Shown: one piece after another, positions 1 to 14,700 of the stretch
Layout of the letters: each line of letters starts with the position of its first letter
Position numbering within the stretch: position 1 is the first letter of the stretch
Assembly: GCA_034509425.1 (NCBI GenBank)
Contig: JAVTVJ010000143.1
Span: 434,001 to 498,000, forward strand
DNA: 64,000 nucleotides
Source of the DNA: Eopsaltria australis
Taxonomy: Eukaryota; Chordata; Aves; Passeriformes; Petroicidae
Reading direction: 5' to 3'
The notes under the pieces: generated by a model
What the model was told of the DNA's origin: nothing
Databases searched by the model: none
Seen by the model: only the letters and a program-made list of their open reading frames with translations
Translations under genes and position numbers: made by a program

Positions 1-789
1 CACCACACTGAAAACTTATCTGTTTAACTTCACTGCTTTAGCTGGTACTACACAAACCTCTGCCCCTTCTTCACTCTGTATTTCTCCTCAGCTTTCTATC
101 TCCTGTTTTTTCTAACAATCACAGAGCAAATGTGCACTTGGCAGGCCCTTGACTCACAGGTCAAGATGACAAAAAACAAATGAGAGTGCATCTCATCAGA
201 GAATAAAGTATGCTTAAGTAGTCTCTGAATGAACACTTATACAGCACTTTTTTATTACTGCTTTTTTAGATACTCAGCACTTCAGATATTGTATTACACT
301 GAAATCAGCAAGACTTCCACTTAAAGAGAAGAATTAAAACTGAAATACAAGTTAACACAAAAAGAAAACAAAAAAAAAAATCTTTGAAAGCTTGTCCTGC
401 ATAACTCCCTGGAAGAGCTCAGAAACTGAGTTTCTCAGAAGCCACATCCTGGTGGCTGGGCTGCAGGGCTCCACATTCCCCAGGACACAGATTTCAACTC
501 ACTGGGCTGGCTCCAGACAAGGTTCCTTCCATGACCATCCACCACCAATGTCTTTTAGTTGCTTCTGACACCTCTCATACCATGCACTGCACTGTGTTTT
601 GAAAGGATGTGTTCCAGCCTTAAAGATAGGTCTGCTTGAGGCTAGCAAAGAAAGAGCAATTACTGTGGAGGCTGTCTCATGTTACACTTCATCAGAAGAC
701 TCCAGCATGATCCCTATTATTTATTGTTTGCACTACCCTAGAACCTAGCAACCTCCACCATGTAGCAGTGTGGTTTTTCGGTCAGCACT

Positions 790-804
790 ACACACACACA
801 CACA
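790..804. repeat. (AC)n microsatellite
   Basis: A run of about seven AC dinucleotides lies in KCNQ1 intron 1. Confidence 0.9.
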
Positions 805-1705
805 AAAAGGTAAACTGACAGTAAAATGGTTTAAAAGATCAGCTGTGCTCAAAGCAGATTACAGGGCATCTAATATTGCAGGCCTGAAAGACTTGGTGTC
901 TTTCAATAGGTGCACACATTCACCCAATTATTCAAAATAGGTATTCACAGCTATTTGCACTGTACCTTCTACAGAGTTCATATTTCTTGAACTCCCAACA
1001 AGTCTGCTGGCTAACAAGGCTGAGTATGTAGATGCATTTGTATTACACATGGGGTTAAGGAGAGATTTTCCAATCTAGAAACAGGGCATACGTTAAGTAT
1101 TAAAGTTTGCTCTTCAGAATTTATTTCCACACCAGAGCTTACAAGCAATTCAAAAAGCATTTGGTTGTCAAGCTGCTCACAGTACAGAATTGCTGCACAG
1201 GTAATTTTATGGTAATTGCATAGCAGAGATCTGGCACCTTTATTAAAAAGCCACTCCCGTTTCATGAGTAACAGGAACTGCCTACTGCAGACAAAACTGC
1301 AAACCCATTCCCTGGCTAAAATTGTGAATGCTTAGAAAGATTTTTTTTCTTGAAAAGTAAACATTTCCTATTCCATGAGAAAAATAAAAGCTAAGAAAAA
1401 TGAGGAAACAGTAAAGAAAAATCATGGTGAGAAGTGACAAAATCCACACCTCTCATCCATCTAAGCAAAGGCAGCAGCATAGTAACACTGCAGGATACTC
1501 TGAATTAAAAAAACTTGAAGTGATGACAACTTGAAAACTGACTGATTCCAGCTCCTGCTTCTGTTTGATCACACAGGAGTAGCCAGCCAGCAACAGCTTG
1601 GCTATGCATTATTCCAGCAGGAGCGTTCCTCTCTATAAAATAACTACAGACACATCAGCATTTCATAAGCCAAGGCCATTTCAGCAAAAGTCCTCATGCA
1701 GGAGG

Positions 1706-1740
1706 AAAAAGAAAAAAAAAAAAAAAAAAGAAAAAAAAAA
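1706..1740. repeat. A-rich low-complexity tract
   Basis: Nearly pure A run of about 35 bases interrupted by single G residues. No adjacent retroposon body was recognised. Confidence 0.9.
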
Positions 1741-2567
1741 TCAGCACAAATCCTGGCAACTGGCAACAAGGAAAAGCAGTTTCCTTCCACTTCAAGTGTG
1801 GACGGACTTTAGCACAGAAAGTAAACAACTGCTCTAACTTCTCATTGCCACTTTTCCTAATCTAATACACAACTGCTCTCCCAAGAGACCAAAGAAGTTC
1901 CAAAACATACGCACACAGAAAAAAGAGAAACAAAAACGCTGAGGGAAAAAGAAGAATTTCAAATGAAGATAGATACATATACAACAACAACAACAAAAAT
2001 AAAGAAATTGTCCTTTCTTTGCTACTTCACCTACCACAAGTGTAGGAGTTTGTAGGAGAAGCAATGGTATCTATACTCTACCTGTACATAGGGGGCACCA
2101 AAATAAAGATCACCTTAATATCAGTTCTTTTAAGCGCCACCAGGACTGCTCTACATACTATTTTTGTTCCCCTTCCCCAATTTCTTTGGCAATAGACAGC
2201 TGCCAACAAACTACCCATCAAAACAAGGGGTTTCCTTGACCATCTCAATAAAAGGATGAAGCATTAAATGCAGACAGCCACCATCACACTCCTAGAATTG
2301 GTTATTTCTGGGCAAGTCTCATTTAAAGACTTTCAAAGCTGCCACAGAAAGCAAGTGAATTCAGGTCTCATTCCAAGTCAGCTAGGGATATTCCAACATA
2401 TCTTCTGTAGCTATGTGTGAAAACCACAGCAGAGATAGATGGGATTCACCTGCTACTTAAGGAGCAGACCTGAGATCAGCAAAGCAGTTTCCATTGCAGC
2501 TACTCCTGATGCACTAACTGTTGTCAATCTGCTCCCTGTCAGCTGCCATAAAATACACATTATTTTC

Positions 2568-2622
2568 ATATAATGTATATTATATGTATTATATGTATTA
2601 TAATGTGTATTATATGTATTAC
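2568..2622. repeat. imperfect AT-rich tandem repeat (unit near TATTATATG)
   Basis: About five imperfect copies of a 9-base unit such as TATTATATG form a short minisatellite in KCNQ1 intron 1. It gives a spurious tyrosine-rich open frame (YYMYYMYYN) on the plus strand. Confidence 0.75.
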
Positions 2623-5600
2623 TTTAAAACCAAGCTTCTGGTTTTAAAGTTGTGGTTTCAGAGTCATTGTCAAGGAGTTCTCTTACTGCTCCTTTGTTGC
2701 ACTTTTAATTGCATTTTAAATGCTTGCTTGGCATTTCAAAAACCTGCACATCTACCAGTTTCTACTGATCCAGGTGTAGGCCCTCATGGAATCTGACAAC
2801 TGCTCAAATCCATCAAGCTGACTTCAAAAACAAAATCTCACAGGCAAAGCCATTGAAAAATGTTGATGCAACTGTTCGCTTGTTCAAAATGTCTGGCCCA
2901 GTTCCCTAAACATGGCATGAATTTTGGCTGATAGTGTGCGGCATGACTACAAGGCCATTCACTGAACGTTAACCCTGAAGTTTTTCTATTTTCAGTATAA
3001 ATGCACAAGCACTACTGCAACGCTTAAAAGTGCAATCTAAAAGGATCAGGTAATACAGAACTTAGTTTCAACAGCAACGAAAAGTAATTACAATATAGCA
3101 GCATCTGTACTTCTAAACCCCAACTTTCTAAAATTCAGTATCTTCACATTGCCTTATGCACCTCCAGTCAATCTGCTCTTAACGCTCCATTTTGCATTTC
3201 TTTACCTGCTGGATTCAATTATTCAACCTGAGTTCTTCCTGAAAACAAAGGCTTTCTGCTGCATTTAATTTTGCATTCAGCAGAATGTTGCTCACCAGAA
3301 ACATCTCTGCAACACAGTGTCAGGGTTGCTAACACCAGATGACATTACACAAACGGCAGCCCTCCACTGCCCAGCAATTAAAATTGATAAGAAGCCTGTG
3401 TTCTTCAGGACTTCTTTTCAAGTCTAACAGAAAGCTCTGGAATTGCCAGCCACTGGAGGTTTTTATGGCTTTGCTTTTTATGAATGCACAGCCCAGCAGA
3501 TAAGCGCTTTTGTGCCCTGGGCTGGTGTTTGCCCACAATCACCACTGTTGGTGGGCGTTTATTGGTGTGAAAGATGCCAACAACACCCCAAGGACAGACT
3601 GGGACATTCCAGCACTTGTCAGAGAGGTGCCAATTTGCCCCTAAACCAAACATGCCACAGCAATGCTGATAACAGCTTTAGACACGGGTGCCAGAGGAGA
3701 GAGCAGTCAGATTGTGTTATTTACCACATCTAGAACAAACAGCCTCCAACTTCCACTGAACTTATGACTCAGGGGGTAAGAAGGCTAAAAACCTTATTTA
3801 TGATAGAGCTGTCAGCCTGTCCCTGATGCCACTGCACTCACACCTATCCAAGGGTGCTGAAAGCAAAGCACCCTAGGGCACCAGAGCAGTACTGGGGTAA
3901 ACTCAGAAGAAACACAGACTGGCTACCTACGTGCATTGTCACCTCATCCTAGAGGCCACAAATACTCCCACAGCACTAGATGATGTAAGGATGCACAAGG
4001 TATGAGGATCCCTGCTCTAGAAGATCATGTTATAGCACATATCCACCCAGTTAGCTGCAGTCACAGCCTCTGTCAGGCTTTGGTCCCAATGCCAGCCAGG
4101 ATTGTTGGTGCCTACTGGTGCTGATGCCTTTGCCAACACAAGCACAACCCTGCACTGCTGCAGCTATTGGGCTTTTGGGCCAGAACCAGCTCACACCCTG
4201 TCAGCTGGTACAAATGCAGGGTTTGCACACACATTCCCTCTGCCTCCATGCTTAACACAGCGTTATCCAGGCTGATCCAGCAGGCACAGCTCACTTGTAA
4301 TCCACATCTAGGTCTAGGAGACCAGTGGAGATGCATCCTTAAAAACTATCTGGATTAGCATCAAATGTGGTAGAGATATGAAGTGGAGAGAAGGTTAGAT
4401 CCAGTAAATCTCATGGTTTCATTCAGGTCCATGGCATGTTGATGGAGCTCATCCACTCCTCTTCCACAAAATGATACAAGGCAGCCAGTAACACTGATAT
4501 GAAGATGTGAGGAAGAAGTGAATTTACAGGTGGTCCTTCTTCCTTACTGTCTAGGCTGTTTTCCTCCATTTTATTCCATGAATTCAAACTTATTTCAGCT
4601 TATTACTATAGGGCAGTCACTTCACACTTTGGGAAAGAAAGCACACATTGCCTGGTTTTACCATGACTATCTATCTTCCTTGCATTGCAATAGCAGTGTT
4701 GTTCCTACAACTACCCTGTAAACAACATTTCATTCTTCCCTACATTTATCCAAGATAGACGCAAGAACAAGGAAAAGTGAAGAAACTATTTTCATTACCA
4801 TGCCATATTCTAACTACATAGAAAAACCTATAGGAAACTTACTCAAAGCAGACTTCAATTACTAAATACCTTTTGAAAGACATGTCCTATAATACCAGTT
4901 TTATTTTACAAGGTAGGTGCTGATCTCAGTGGTGCAGCCAAATTTTATTCTGGTTAATCATTTGCTGCCTATGGGAGGCTTCACTCCAACTGAGATAATT
5001 TCTGCCTGCAATTCCTGTCCTAAACTTGCACAAGTTTCCCATAGTGGTATTTCACAGCCACTGGTGACTAGAATTCAACAGAATACAAAATCTCTTCTAC
5101 ACACCAAAATGCCTGAGACACAGGGAGGATGGGGAGCAGGCAAAAGCCAGTGACAATGAAGTCTGCTTCAAACTAACAGATGTGGTGTTTGAGGGGGTAG
5201 AGAGAGACTGCAGCTCCAATGCACACACAGCACTTCACTTTAGCAATCAGACAGAAGCATCATCAGATTGCATTTGTTACAGAGAGGCGGAGGAAACTAA
5301 AGATACACATGGCTGCAGGTTTTGACCAGTTCACATTGGCTGCTAGCACATACTGTATAAACAAACACACTGATTTCCTCAAAGCCTCTTAGAAACAGTT
5401 TGATTACTTACTAAGTCATTTCCAGCAGAATTCCTCAAGAAAAGAATCCCATGGCTTTTTGCATATGTTATTTCAAGAACAACAAACACAGATCACATAC
5501 AGGTTTGCTGAAACAAGCCCTGTTTCTTTCAAGAGAAAGGCATCTGACAGAAAGCTTTCTTCAGAAAAAGCAGACAGCCTCAGCAGAGGCTAACAGCTAG

Positions 5601-8600
5601 TATCAAAACCTGCTTGAATGTAATCTCCACTCTCCTGTAAGAGGTGTGAGCAGGTGGCCCTTTACTCCTATAGATACAAACCACTGAAAATTTCTAATTA
5701 TGCTCTTCTCATAGTATGTCACATTTTCGCAGTCAGTTCAATTTCTCTATTTCACTTTACAGTGAGACTTGATGGATGTGTAATGTTTCCTATTAAAGCC
5801 ACACAACAAAAGACTGCCCCAGAAGTCATCAGGAGATAACCTCAGTGTTTGAAAACCAGAGTGCAATAAGCAAGTCACACACCCAAGAAGGGTCAGCATT
5901 AACACAGTGCAGCTACAGCCTTGCACGTGCTGCAGAACCTGCAGGATACCAAAGCCCTGCTTTCTCCCTCATCCCTGTAGCATTTTTCTCATTTCTGTGG
6001 TTCAAATACAGAGTTGCACAAATAAGATTGTGTCACAAAATTAACTAAAATCTACAAAGAGCTGTCTTGAATGACCAGAACTACAAAGGCATGCAATTGA
6101 CTGGGTAACACTTAGATGCCTGTGCCTGTCATACTTGACATGCTGTTGAAACAGGATGCTCAGACAGCTTAGTGCTAGAGTGCTGGATGGCCTGTTGACA
6201 CAGAAAACATCAAGTGAGCAGGTTTATTTTGTGTGAAGTGCTGAGATAACCAATTATAAATACTTTCCGGGTCACAGCTAAGATAACAACCATACAATCA
6301 CATGAAGTTTACTCACACCACAATAAAGCAATACATGTTCAGTTATTTACTCATTGTCAGGTTTGACCACATTTTAGTGTCTTCTAAGACGGGTGAAAAA
6401 CAGATAGCCTCTACTAGATCTATTTAGGATGAATATTAGGGGAAAAAAATAGGATCTTATTTGCTGAAGTTTGTAAAGATCAGATAAAGCCGTTCTACAG
6501 AACACAAACACCACTGATTCTTAACAGGGTCAGCACAGGACATTCTCTACTTCTTGAAGCCACAGGATGAAAGATCTTTGCTCTTGTCTCTTCCCCCACC
6601 TCCACTGCCCTGCACAAATAATTGGGCACAGGCATTTGAAGGGTGTAAGAATGAGATTAGCAGCAGCAAGCATTTCCTGCATTCATTCTCCTTTGCTCTA
6701 CTTGTCAACATCCGTGCAAGAGATGAGGCAGCTCAACTTCAACTGTGGTGCCCTTCAGCTTATTGTGAAAAAGAAGACCGTAGCCAATTCCAGCTCATTT
6801 TTGGATGACACGGGGAAGAGGACAGCTGCTGCAGGAACAGAGTCTTTGAAGGCAATTCCTTACTCTGCAGAAAGAAAATACATTTGCTACAAGGAGATCA
6901 GCCTTTGTTGTACAAGGGATGAGCAAGAGCTCTGTAATCCTTGCCTCTGCTATTAAGCCTGGTGTCTTTGGAGAGAATCCAAGGAAGTTACCTGGTGGGT
7001 GACTTACATTCTGTCCTCAAACCCTGACCCAATTTTCTGTACTATCCAACTAATATAAAAGTATGCAATATTAGCACTGCAGTGAAAAGATACTGCAAAA
7101 ATTTGAAATCATTTAGAAGTATCCCTGAGATTTCAGGAACTCATTGTAGGTTTGCAGAGGAAACCACCAACTTCTGAGCACTGGATTTCTACAGATCCAA
7201 GGTTGCCCAGTCTCCTTGTGTTAGTTACAGCTGTCTGACAGTGAGCAGCTTATTCCAAGGGTGACCACACCCTGGTCCAAAGAGAGGGGATAAGCCTGTG
7301 TTCTTGCCCAGTCTAAAACACACAGGGAGGAACAGAAGGAAGACCACTAATTGTGAGAAACCTACAAAACAACTACTGGAGAGATGGTAAAAAACCTGCA
7401 TCCAAATGTAATGTGATTTAACATATTTACTACAGACGAGAGACAACAGTCACCTGGTCGAAGTAAAAATTCATACAGAGTTAGCACTATAAGACAGTGT
7501 TTGAGAAAAAGAAATAAAAGTCCTATTATAAATAAAATAATTATAAATTATTTCTACACATCTGGTGCACAATGCCTGGCAAGTAGTTTTAATTGACCTA
7601 ATTTTGGAGATGAGTATATGCAAGTTTTTCTCTTTGTTAGTTGGTCCTGACCTTTTGCCTTTACTAATTGCTCCCACTAGAAAGCAAATAGCTGTTCACA
7701 TAGCTAAGTTAAACACACGATAATAACTTCTTAAGAATCAAACCAAATATTACTCCAACAAATGTTATATATTTCCTACTATTGCAAAAGAAAATATATG
7801 CTCTATTTTTGGGGGGACGTGTTAAGAGTAAAATTAATAAATTATGATCAAGAGCACAACTTGTTAGGATAAACAAAGACATTTTCTGCTATTCCAGGAT
7901 CACTAAAAACAGTGTATTTCTCATGTGAAGTACATACTAGTAGAATTATTTAACAAGGCATTTACTTTTTAAATAACCTCAGCAGAATGCAAAGAGGGAT
8001 TTTATAGTTAAGAGTAAAAAATTCAGTTTTCTATTGCAAATGGGACAAAACTCTGTTGTTGAATGAGGTCTCACAGATCCACTGGCATTAGCAAAATGTA
8101 TGTGAGATGTATGTTCCTATTGAGAGCTTTAATATGAAATTCAATGAGCCACATCAATATTTGCAGGAGCAGAAGAAACTTAAAAGGATCAAGAAGCCCT
8201 CTCCTAGGTTTATTTTGACTTTGGTTAACCTTTTTCAGAAAATATTAAATCATTACATCGATTATGAAGAACATATGAGATAAATTTAAAAATAGCTACA
8301 CTGGGCACCTTGCTAGGAGTATCTAAAGGCCACCTAACAACCTCCAGTATAACTTCCTATTTTTGGCAGTTGATCACTTTCAAAATGATGAAATTCCAAG
8401 GCTGCAGACTTGGCGCTTGATGTATTCCTTGCAAAAAGTACTAGACATTTTTTTTCTGAAACTCAAAAAGGATTCAGGCAGTTTTGAGCAAATGTGTGTT
8501 GATTATCTCACACAACTGGCAGTTCTGACATTAAAGCAATTCAGAGAAAAAACACCTGGCTTTTGTCATGGTGGTTGTACTAAGCTTTAATAAATCATTG

Positions 8601-9372
8601 CCTTCCCCTGTATTTCATTGTAATGGTTCCAGGTTCCACATTTTCTGTTGTTAAATGTGATTGTTAAGGAAGGAAACTCCCAGCTGGGAAATGTGGGACA
8701 GTATTTTTGGGTTCTGTGGGGGTTTGTTGCCATTCTGGGGGTTTTGATTGGGCTTTGTTGGTTTTTTTTAATTTTAAACGATTTTCACTAGACTTACACA
8801 CTTACTCAGGCCCTGCTTTGCACCGTGTGCAATTTCTTACAGCTCCTTGAACATAGAAAATAGCTGTTATTTTACTATTCTATACCATGAAGTAGGGAAA
8901 AGAAGAAGGAAGTCTGTGTATCCTCAAAAATCGGTCACGTCAGACGAGGGAAAAGCTCACACCAAGCACCTCTCTAGTCCTCCAGGTATGCACAGTCTGG
9001 AAGCCAGAGAAAACTCTTCATTTAGAGCAGCTTTAGAATTTTCTATATATATTTAAAAATCAGTCTAAAAACATACAGTAAAATTAATATTAAATTTGAT
9101 CACTAAAGCATTGACTACTCCCAGTGTTATTAAATACATAGAGAGAAACATACTCTCACATATATATCTTCCTGGAGGTAAAAATACATCAACTACTCCT
9201 GTAGCAGAGCCCTGCAAATGCCTGTGCTCTCCCATTACCATGCCTGGTGTTACAATGGTTCTCACAGGCCATTATGCCAGATGAAGCATGACTGCACGAG
9301 GAGGGTTAGTACCACACCTAAAAACTCGCCAGGCTACGCATTCTGCTGTAGCTCAGCCTCCCCACCAGGTTT

Positions 9373-9380
9373 ATTTGCAT
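9373..9380 (-). promoter_or_regulatory. perfect POU octamer (ATTTGCAT)
   Basis: Exact octamer motif in KCNQ1 intron 1, close to an AT-rich homeodomain-motif block at 9,470-9,640. A motif match only; occupancy is unknown. Confidence 0.25.
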
Positions 9381-12300
9381 CTGGCAGCTCTCCAAGCCAT
9401 CTGAAGCATGTTGGACCTCTTGTTGGCAGGCAGAAAACACCTTGCCCCCAACAAGACACTGTTTTCCATCTGGAACTGAATGAGCAGGCGTTCACAGCTT
9501 TTGTGCTCAGCTACTAATGCACGTTAAACAATCTATTAATGCACCAAATTAATGAGGTAGTGCCAAGTTTCAAGTCAGCCCAGCACTGTGCCTGTGCATA
9601 GCTCCCCACAGCATATGCTGGCACCGTTGTTTGTAACACATCCAGCGCTCAGGCATTTGGAGCTCAGCCTAATTAGTTCCCTGCAATTGAATCTCAACTC
9701 TAGCCTTGATTCAGCTGCAAGGAAAGTTTTGAAAGAGGCCTATCTACACAACCTTGCATGCTTTTTCCCTGGCACTTGAGGAGCCAGGGCAAGGAAATGT
9801 GCCAGAATTGCCCAACCAACCATTTGACAGAGACACAGAAATGTGAGTACTGCACTTACTGGTTTTCTTAAGATCATTCATCTGCAGTTTTAAAGGTAGG
9901 ATAATTCTTTTCCTGGAGGAAAGCAAACATGGGGGAAGGACTTGAAATGTAATACTGGAAGGATGATGGGAAAAGAGAGAAGGCCTATCCCAGGAAAGCC
10001 TACCCAAACTGAAAAAATGCGTAACTTCTATGTATGCATTTCACAGTTCTTTATTTCTCCACTGCACACAACCTGTCTTCACTGAGCATTAGTGTTTGCC
10101 AGTTTACAGCCTTCTGTTTCCATTGCTTATTAGAAAACCTAACCATCAGTACAATTACAAAGTCTTTTTTCTCCCCACAGAACTTCCTTGACTCAGTAAT
10201 TTTTTTTCAAGTAGTCAACTATATCACACCATGCATTTCAGAACAGAAATTGGATTTTCCCAATTATTGCTAGAGGTGCCTTCAAAGGGCATTTTAACTA
10301 GAAGATACCCAGCTTTTCACCTTCCTTCCCACTCAACAATCAAAACACATTTCCACAATAATTTTCATGCAGCAGTCACTGAACGTGACAAATAATGCAA
10401 AGATGGTGGTTTAATAAAAGTGGCTTCCAGGCATTATCTACTCGTGTTGGCATTGAGAGGATCTGGTTTCTCATACTGCTTTTCTTTCTGATGACAGTCA
10501 ATTACTAAGTAAACGTGGATAATTTTTTTACTTGTTTTTTAGCCAATTATGCCATTATTTGTATCTGCATTTCTTAACCTAAGAGCTTCTACAGTCCCAC
10601 TGGGAGAGAGAAATGGGGAACCCCTTCTGATCTGTAACTAGACTGACACTTGAGCTTTTCATGGCACAAACTTGGATTGGTCTCAGACACAAGACACCCA
10701 AAGAGCCCAAAGCAAAAATGAAACTTCTGAAAAGTTACACATTGGGAAACAGGGCAAGAGTGGGAAGCTCTGTACTGGCCAACCGAAAAAATACAATTTT
10801 GGTCACACAGGTAACAAAGAAGCACCTGCTTTGTATTACTGTAGCTAAGGGCCTGCACTGCAGCACGCAGAGAGTGAGGAGGAAACAACAAAACCCTTAA
10901 GCCACTTCTCACCTGCATCCAAAAATCTGCAAGAGCCCAAGCTTCAATGCCTGGCTGATCAGAAAACAGGGCTGCCCCTGCAGCAGCAACTCCTAAACAC
11001 AAGCACACTGTCTTAAATGCACAACCAGCTACGGTAATGGGCAGGCAAATGGTCTTCCCTCCTCTCTGGGAATACTTAAAGTCAGCTTTCCAATCCCCTT
11101 TCCTCTCAGATAAAACTGTTACCAAGCACATTGATAGATTATACATAGAGTTAGGCTGCAAAAATATCTGCTCTGATGCAAATTGGCTTCAGCTAAACTA
11201 CATCAGAGTGTTGATGAGACAAAAAAAAGCTAAACCTGGGTATTCCTGCTGTTGGCAGCAGCAAAAGGAGTATGACTGTGGTCAAGTCATATTTCTTTCC
11301 TTCCACTTGGAAAAGCCATGCTTACTTTGGAGGACTTATGTCTCCTTTTTTTTAAACAGAAGTACTAATCTGAAAGCCTGATTTCAAGCCACAAAAATCT
11401 CTAAACCTATAAATGTTCATGTCAAAAACACAGTACTTTGGTTTGCAACATTTTTCAGCCTGAAAGAAAAATCGTGTGTGAGCATGTGAACACACTAATT
11501 GTTTTATGGATCTTTTTTCCTCCTCAACAGTTTACACAACAAGTAGATTTGGAAATATGTTTGCAGTATGTCTGGAAACACAGCAAAAATGGGATTTTTG
11601 CTGGAGTTCTGCTTTTTTCTCACAACGTAATGTATGTAAAGAGCATGGTGTAAACACTGCATTGCCTTTAATAATGGATTACTGTGAGTCCTGATTCAGG
11701 CAACTGGAATATTCTATCTGCCCTCACTTCCTATCTCTGTGTGCACACATATGCAGCCATGCTTCTGAGACTGCCTGTTTCTAGAGACCAATTTTCCAAA
11801 TCCCAACCACTGGCCAGTCCAAGCTTATGTAAACAACTTGGGATTCGAACAAACTCAATGACAATCATTGCTGATTAAACCAAACTTATACAAAGGCAAA
11901 GTAAATTGAACCAGGTACAGGCATGCAAAGATAAGATAGAAGCTGATTATCTTGCATGGCAACAAAGGAGAGCTGTCACAGTAGAACAAACCAATGGTCC
12001 ATCAGTTTCCAAGTTGTTCCCTCTGGTTACAGCCAACACTTCAAAGAACACAGGGAGTCAACACTGCCAGAAGTCATTATTTGCCATATCAAGAACAAGA
12101 GAAATCAATTCATAACTTCAGTTCCTTTAGGCACATTTTAAGATGTCTATTTTAAACTTAAGAGGGTGAGAAGAATCTCTGCCCTTGAGCACTTAAATCC
12201 AAGGTATTTCTTTTTAACATCTGACAACTTCACTTATTCTGCACAGTCATTTCCAACATTGGGGCAGCACCCAAGGATTTCAGCAGGCCACTATGAGGGC

Positions 12301-12402
12301 AGAGTTTCTTTTTCCATCTCTCCTCAGAGAGGCTGAAAACTTGGTTTGTTCAGGCCGCAGAACGTTTCACCTCTCAAAGCTGCTCTCTCAAGGTGCACGC
12401 TG

Positions 12403-12418
12403 TGATAAGTGTGATAAG
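12403..12418 (+). promoter_or_regulatory. tandem GATA-factor motifs (TGATAAG x2, 9 bp apart)
   Basis: Two identical TGATAAG heptamers start 9 bases apart, nearly one helical turn, on the same strand inside KCNQ1 intron 1. GATA factors bind WGATAR, and GATA4/5/6 act in heart and gut, where KCNQ1 is expressed. The link to KCNQ1 is inference. Confidence 0.3.
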
Positions 12419-14327
12419 ATGCCCTAGCCTGGAAGGTCACTGAGAACAGTGGCACTCAGTCACTCCCTGGCTCTGACAGCCAAGGGAGATTTGGTGGCCC
12501 TGGCAGGACATTGCCATCCATGCAGCCACGCCACAGGGCAAGCTCCTGCTTGCAAAGTCCAAGTCTCCGAGCAACCATCAACTCTGTTGGCAGAAGCCAC
12601 ACATGTAAATCCTGAGCCATCAAGCACAATTTGCTTGCCCTGGTAAAATCAGGTGTATGTTTATAGCATGCTTCATCTATTTAAATGGAATGTATTACAA
12701 AATCAAACCAAGTCAAGTAGCTGAACTAAGAGATTCCATAATCTCTGCTAGTACTTTTAGGCAGGTTTTTTGAGTGGTAAATTAATAGCTGATTAGCCAT
12801 TCCTTCTGCCCACAGAAACTATTTCCCCAGGCTTCAAAAATCAAGGATAAATGAGGCATAATGATTCATTTCCTGCTCTGCTCACTTGAGATGTTTCTCC
12901 TCTTTGGTCTGAGCAAATAAGAAAAATTCTTAGAAAAGACCTGTCTAGAATTAAATTGATTTAATTAGAGACTGGGGTGCCAAATTACCCTGGAAGATTG
13001 CAAACACCAAAAAGAGAGAGAATATACATTTTGCATAGTGGAAAACAGGTATTTCAGACACCTTTTGAAAGAAATAATTCAGAAGAAAGCAGATCATTGG
13101 CCTGACCTGTGCAAGACAACCAGATTCCATCCTTTAAGTCAAGATTACATGAGGGGCTTTGCAGCTCACCAGAACGTACAGCAATCAAAACAGTACGAAA
13201 CCAATATGCCAGCCTAGAATCTGTGGATTAAAGCTTGGTGTTCAACTTCCCTTTTCTAAACAATATAGTATAAAACCGAGGAAAATCAATCCTGAGTATC
13301 AGTTCTTAGCTATTAGTATTCTACATACCACTGACTAAGATTCCTGAGCAGGAAAAGGGTGTGACAGGCAATCAGTAGATGTAGCTCTTATCGCTTGATA
13401 AACAGTGTTTTAACAACCAGCCAGAGATACAGGTCCAGAGCAAGTTATATGGACTATTCCAGAGGTTGTTTCTAACTGTAATAATTCCAGCATATAATTA
13501 AGAACACAGCCACACACTCCACACCATGCAGAAAATAAAACATTTAGCCTCCAGTGCTTGTTGCTCCCATCACTGGGCTAGATCTTTGCCAGGGCTCTCT
13601 ACTCAGCTTAGCTCTTTATGCCCTGATTTAACACCACTCCCGTTTCCTTTCCTTCCCCTCTAAACATTTAGGACAGCGACCGAGACCTCCCAGGCATCCG
13701 AAAGCCCCCGGAATAAAGCAGGAGGCAGACAGCAGAGGGAGTCAAAAAGACAACAGGCAAATGAACTCAGTTTCTTAAACTCGTTTGGGCAGGAGAGACA
13801 AACAGCCGGGTCCTCGCACACCCCCAGGTAAAACCCAGCTTAGCGTTCTATGAATGACTGTTTGTATGCTGACAATAGAACAATCAAGTACTTCCTCCAG
13901 TGGGAAAGGAGCACATGCACGCCTCTGACTGCGTGTCTTATGATTCCAAGTGCTTCCCATCTCTGCACCTCATCCCTTGCAACCAACTGTCCGCACCCAG
14001 CAGGTCCCGTTCCTCCTCCCGAGGACACGCTGGGACACAACAGCATCTCTGAACAAGACAAATCTGCCTTGTCAGTTAACTTAGCAACAAACTTCTGCTC
14101 TGTGGCAGCAATTCATCAGCCAATACTCAGCACCTGGCTGGCGGGGATTGTACTCCTAAAAGAGCATTCCTTGGCACAGCAGAAAGCTGCTTCGGGAGCT
14201 CAGAAAGAGCTGGAGAAGTACGGACCAAAGCCCGGTAACTTAAACCACGATTTAATGGGCACAAAAAGCTTATGCTCCACAAAAAGGAGGAGAAAGTGGG
14301 ATGACTGAGAACAGTAAAGCCCCAATT

Positions 14328-14338
14328 CCCTCTGCTGG
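14328..14338 (-). promoter_or_regulatory. CTCF-like core motif (reverse orientation)
   Basis: The + strand reads CCCTCTGCTGG, whose complement CCAGCAGAGGG is a common form of the CTCF core. It lies about 2.4 kb inside KCNQ1 intron 1. This is a motif match only. Confidence 0.35.
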
Positions 14339-14639
14339 TGGGAATCAGAGTGAGGCTGCCCAAATGGTACTTGCAGATTGCCTTGCAAGGAACATACAAG
14401 GGTGTCAGTACCCTCTTCAGTGCCCTAAAGAATCTGAACAATGCTTGGTAAGAGGCTTGAGAATATTTACTGCCACTGTCATTCATCATTGCATCATAAG
14501 AGTTCTGGAAAGAGGGGAAATGCTGGGGCTAATGCTTACACCATGGGTGTGTGTTGGGGGGAGACAGGCAATGACTTACACATATTACAAAATCTTAATT
14601 GTAGCACAGATAGGATTAATCCACGCTGGTAACACTGGC

Positions 14640-14700
14640 AAAAAAAAAATTAATAAAAACCACCACAGAACAACAAAAAAAAAAAAAAAAAAAGGAAAAA
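14640..14700. repeat. A-rich low-complexity tract
   Basis: Two poly-A runs (about 9 and 19 bases) are separated by an A/C-rich segment. No retroposon body is recognised beside them. Confidence 0.85.

Noticed and set aside
2521..2796. Tyrosine-rich frame (YYMYYMYYN)
   Set aside because: Comes from the AT-rich 9-mer tandem repeat.
10589..11161. 190-codon open frame on the minus strand in KCNQ1 intron 1
   Set aside because: Longest frame outside GC-rich sequence, but no domain, family resemblance, splice context or codon pattern supports it; it is probably chance. RNA-seq or a protein search showing conservation would reopen it.
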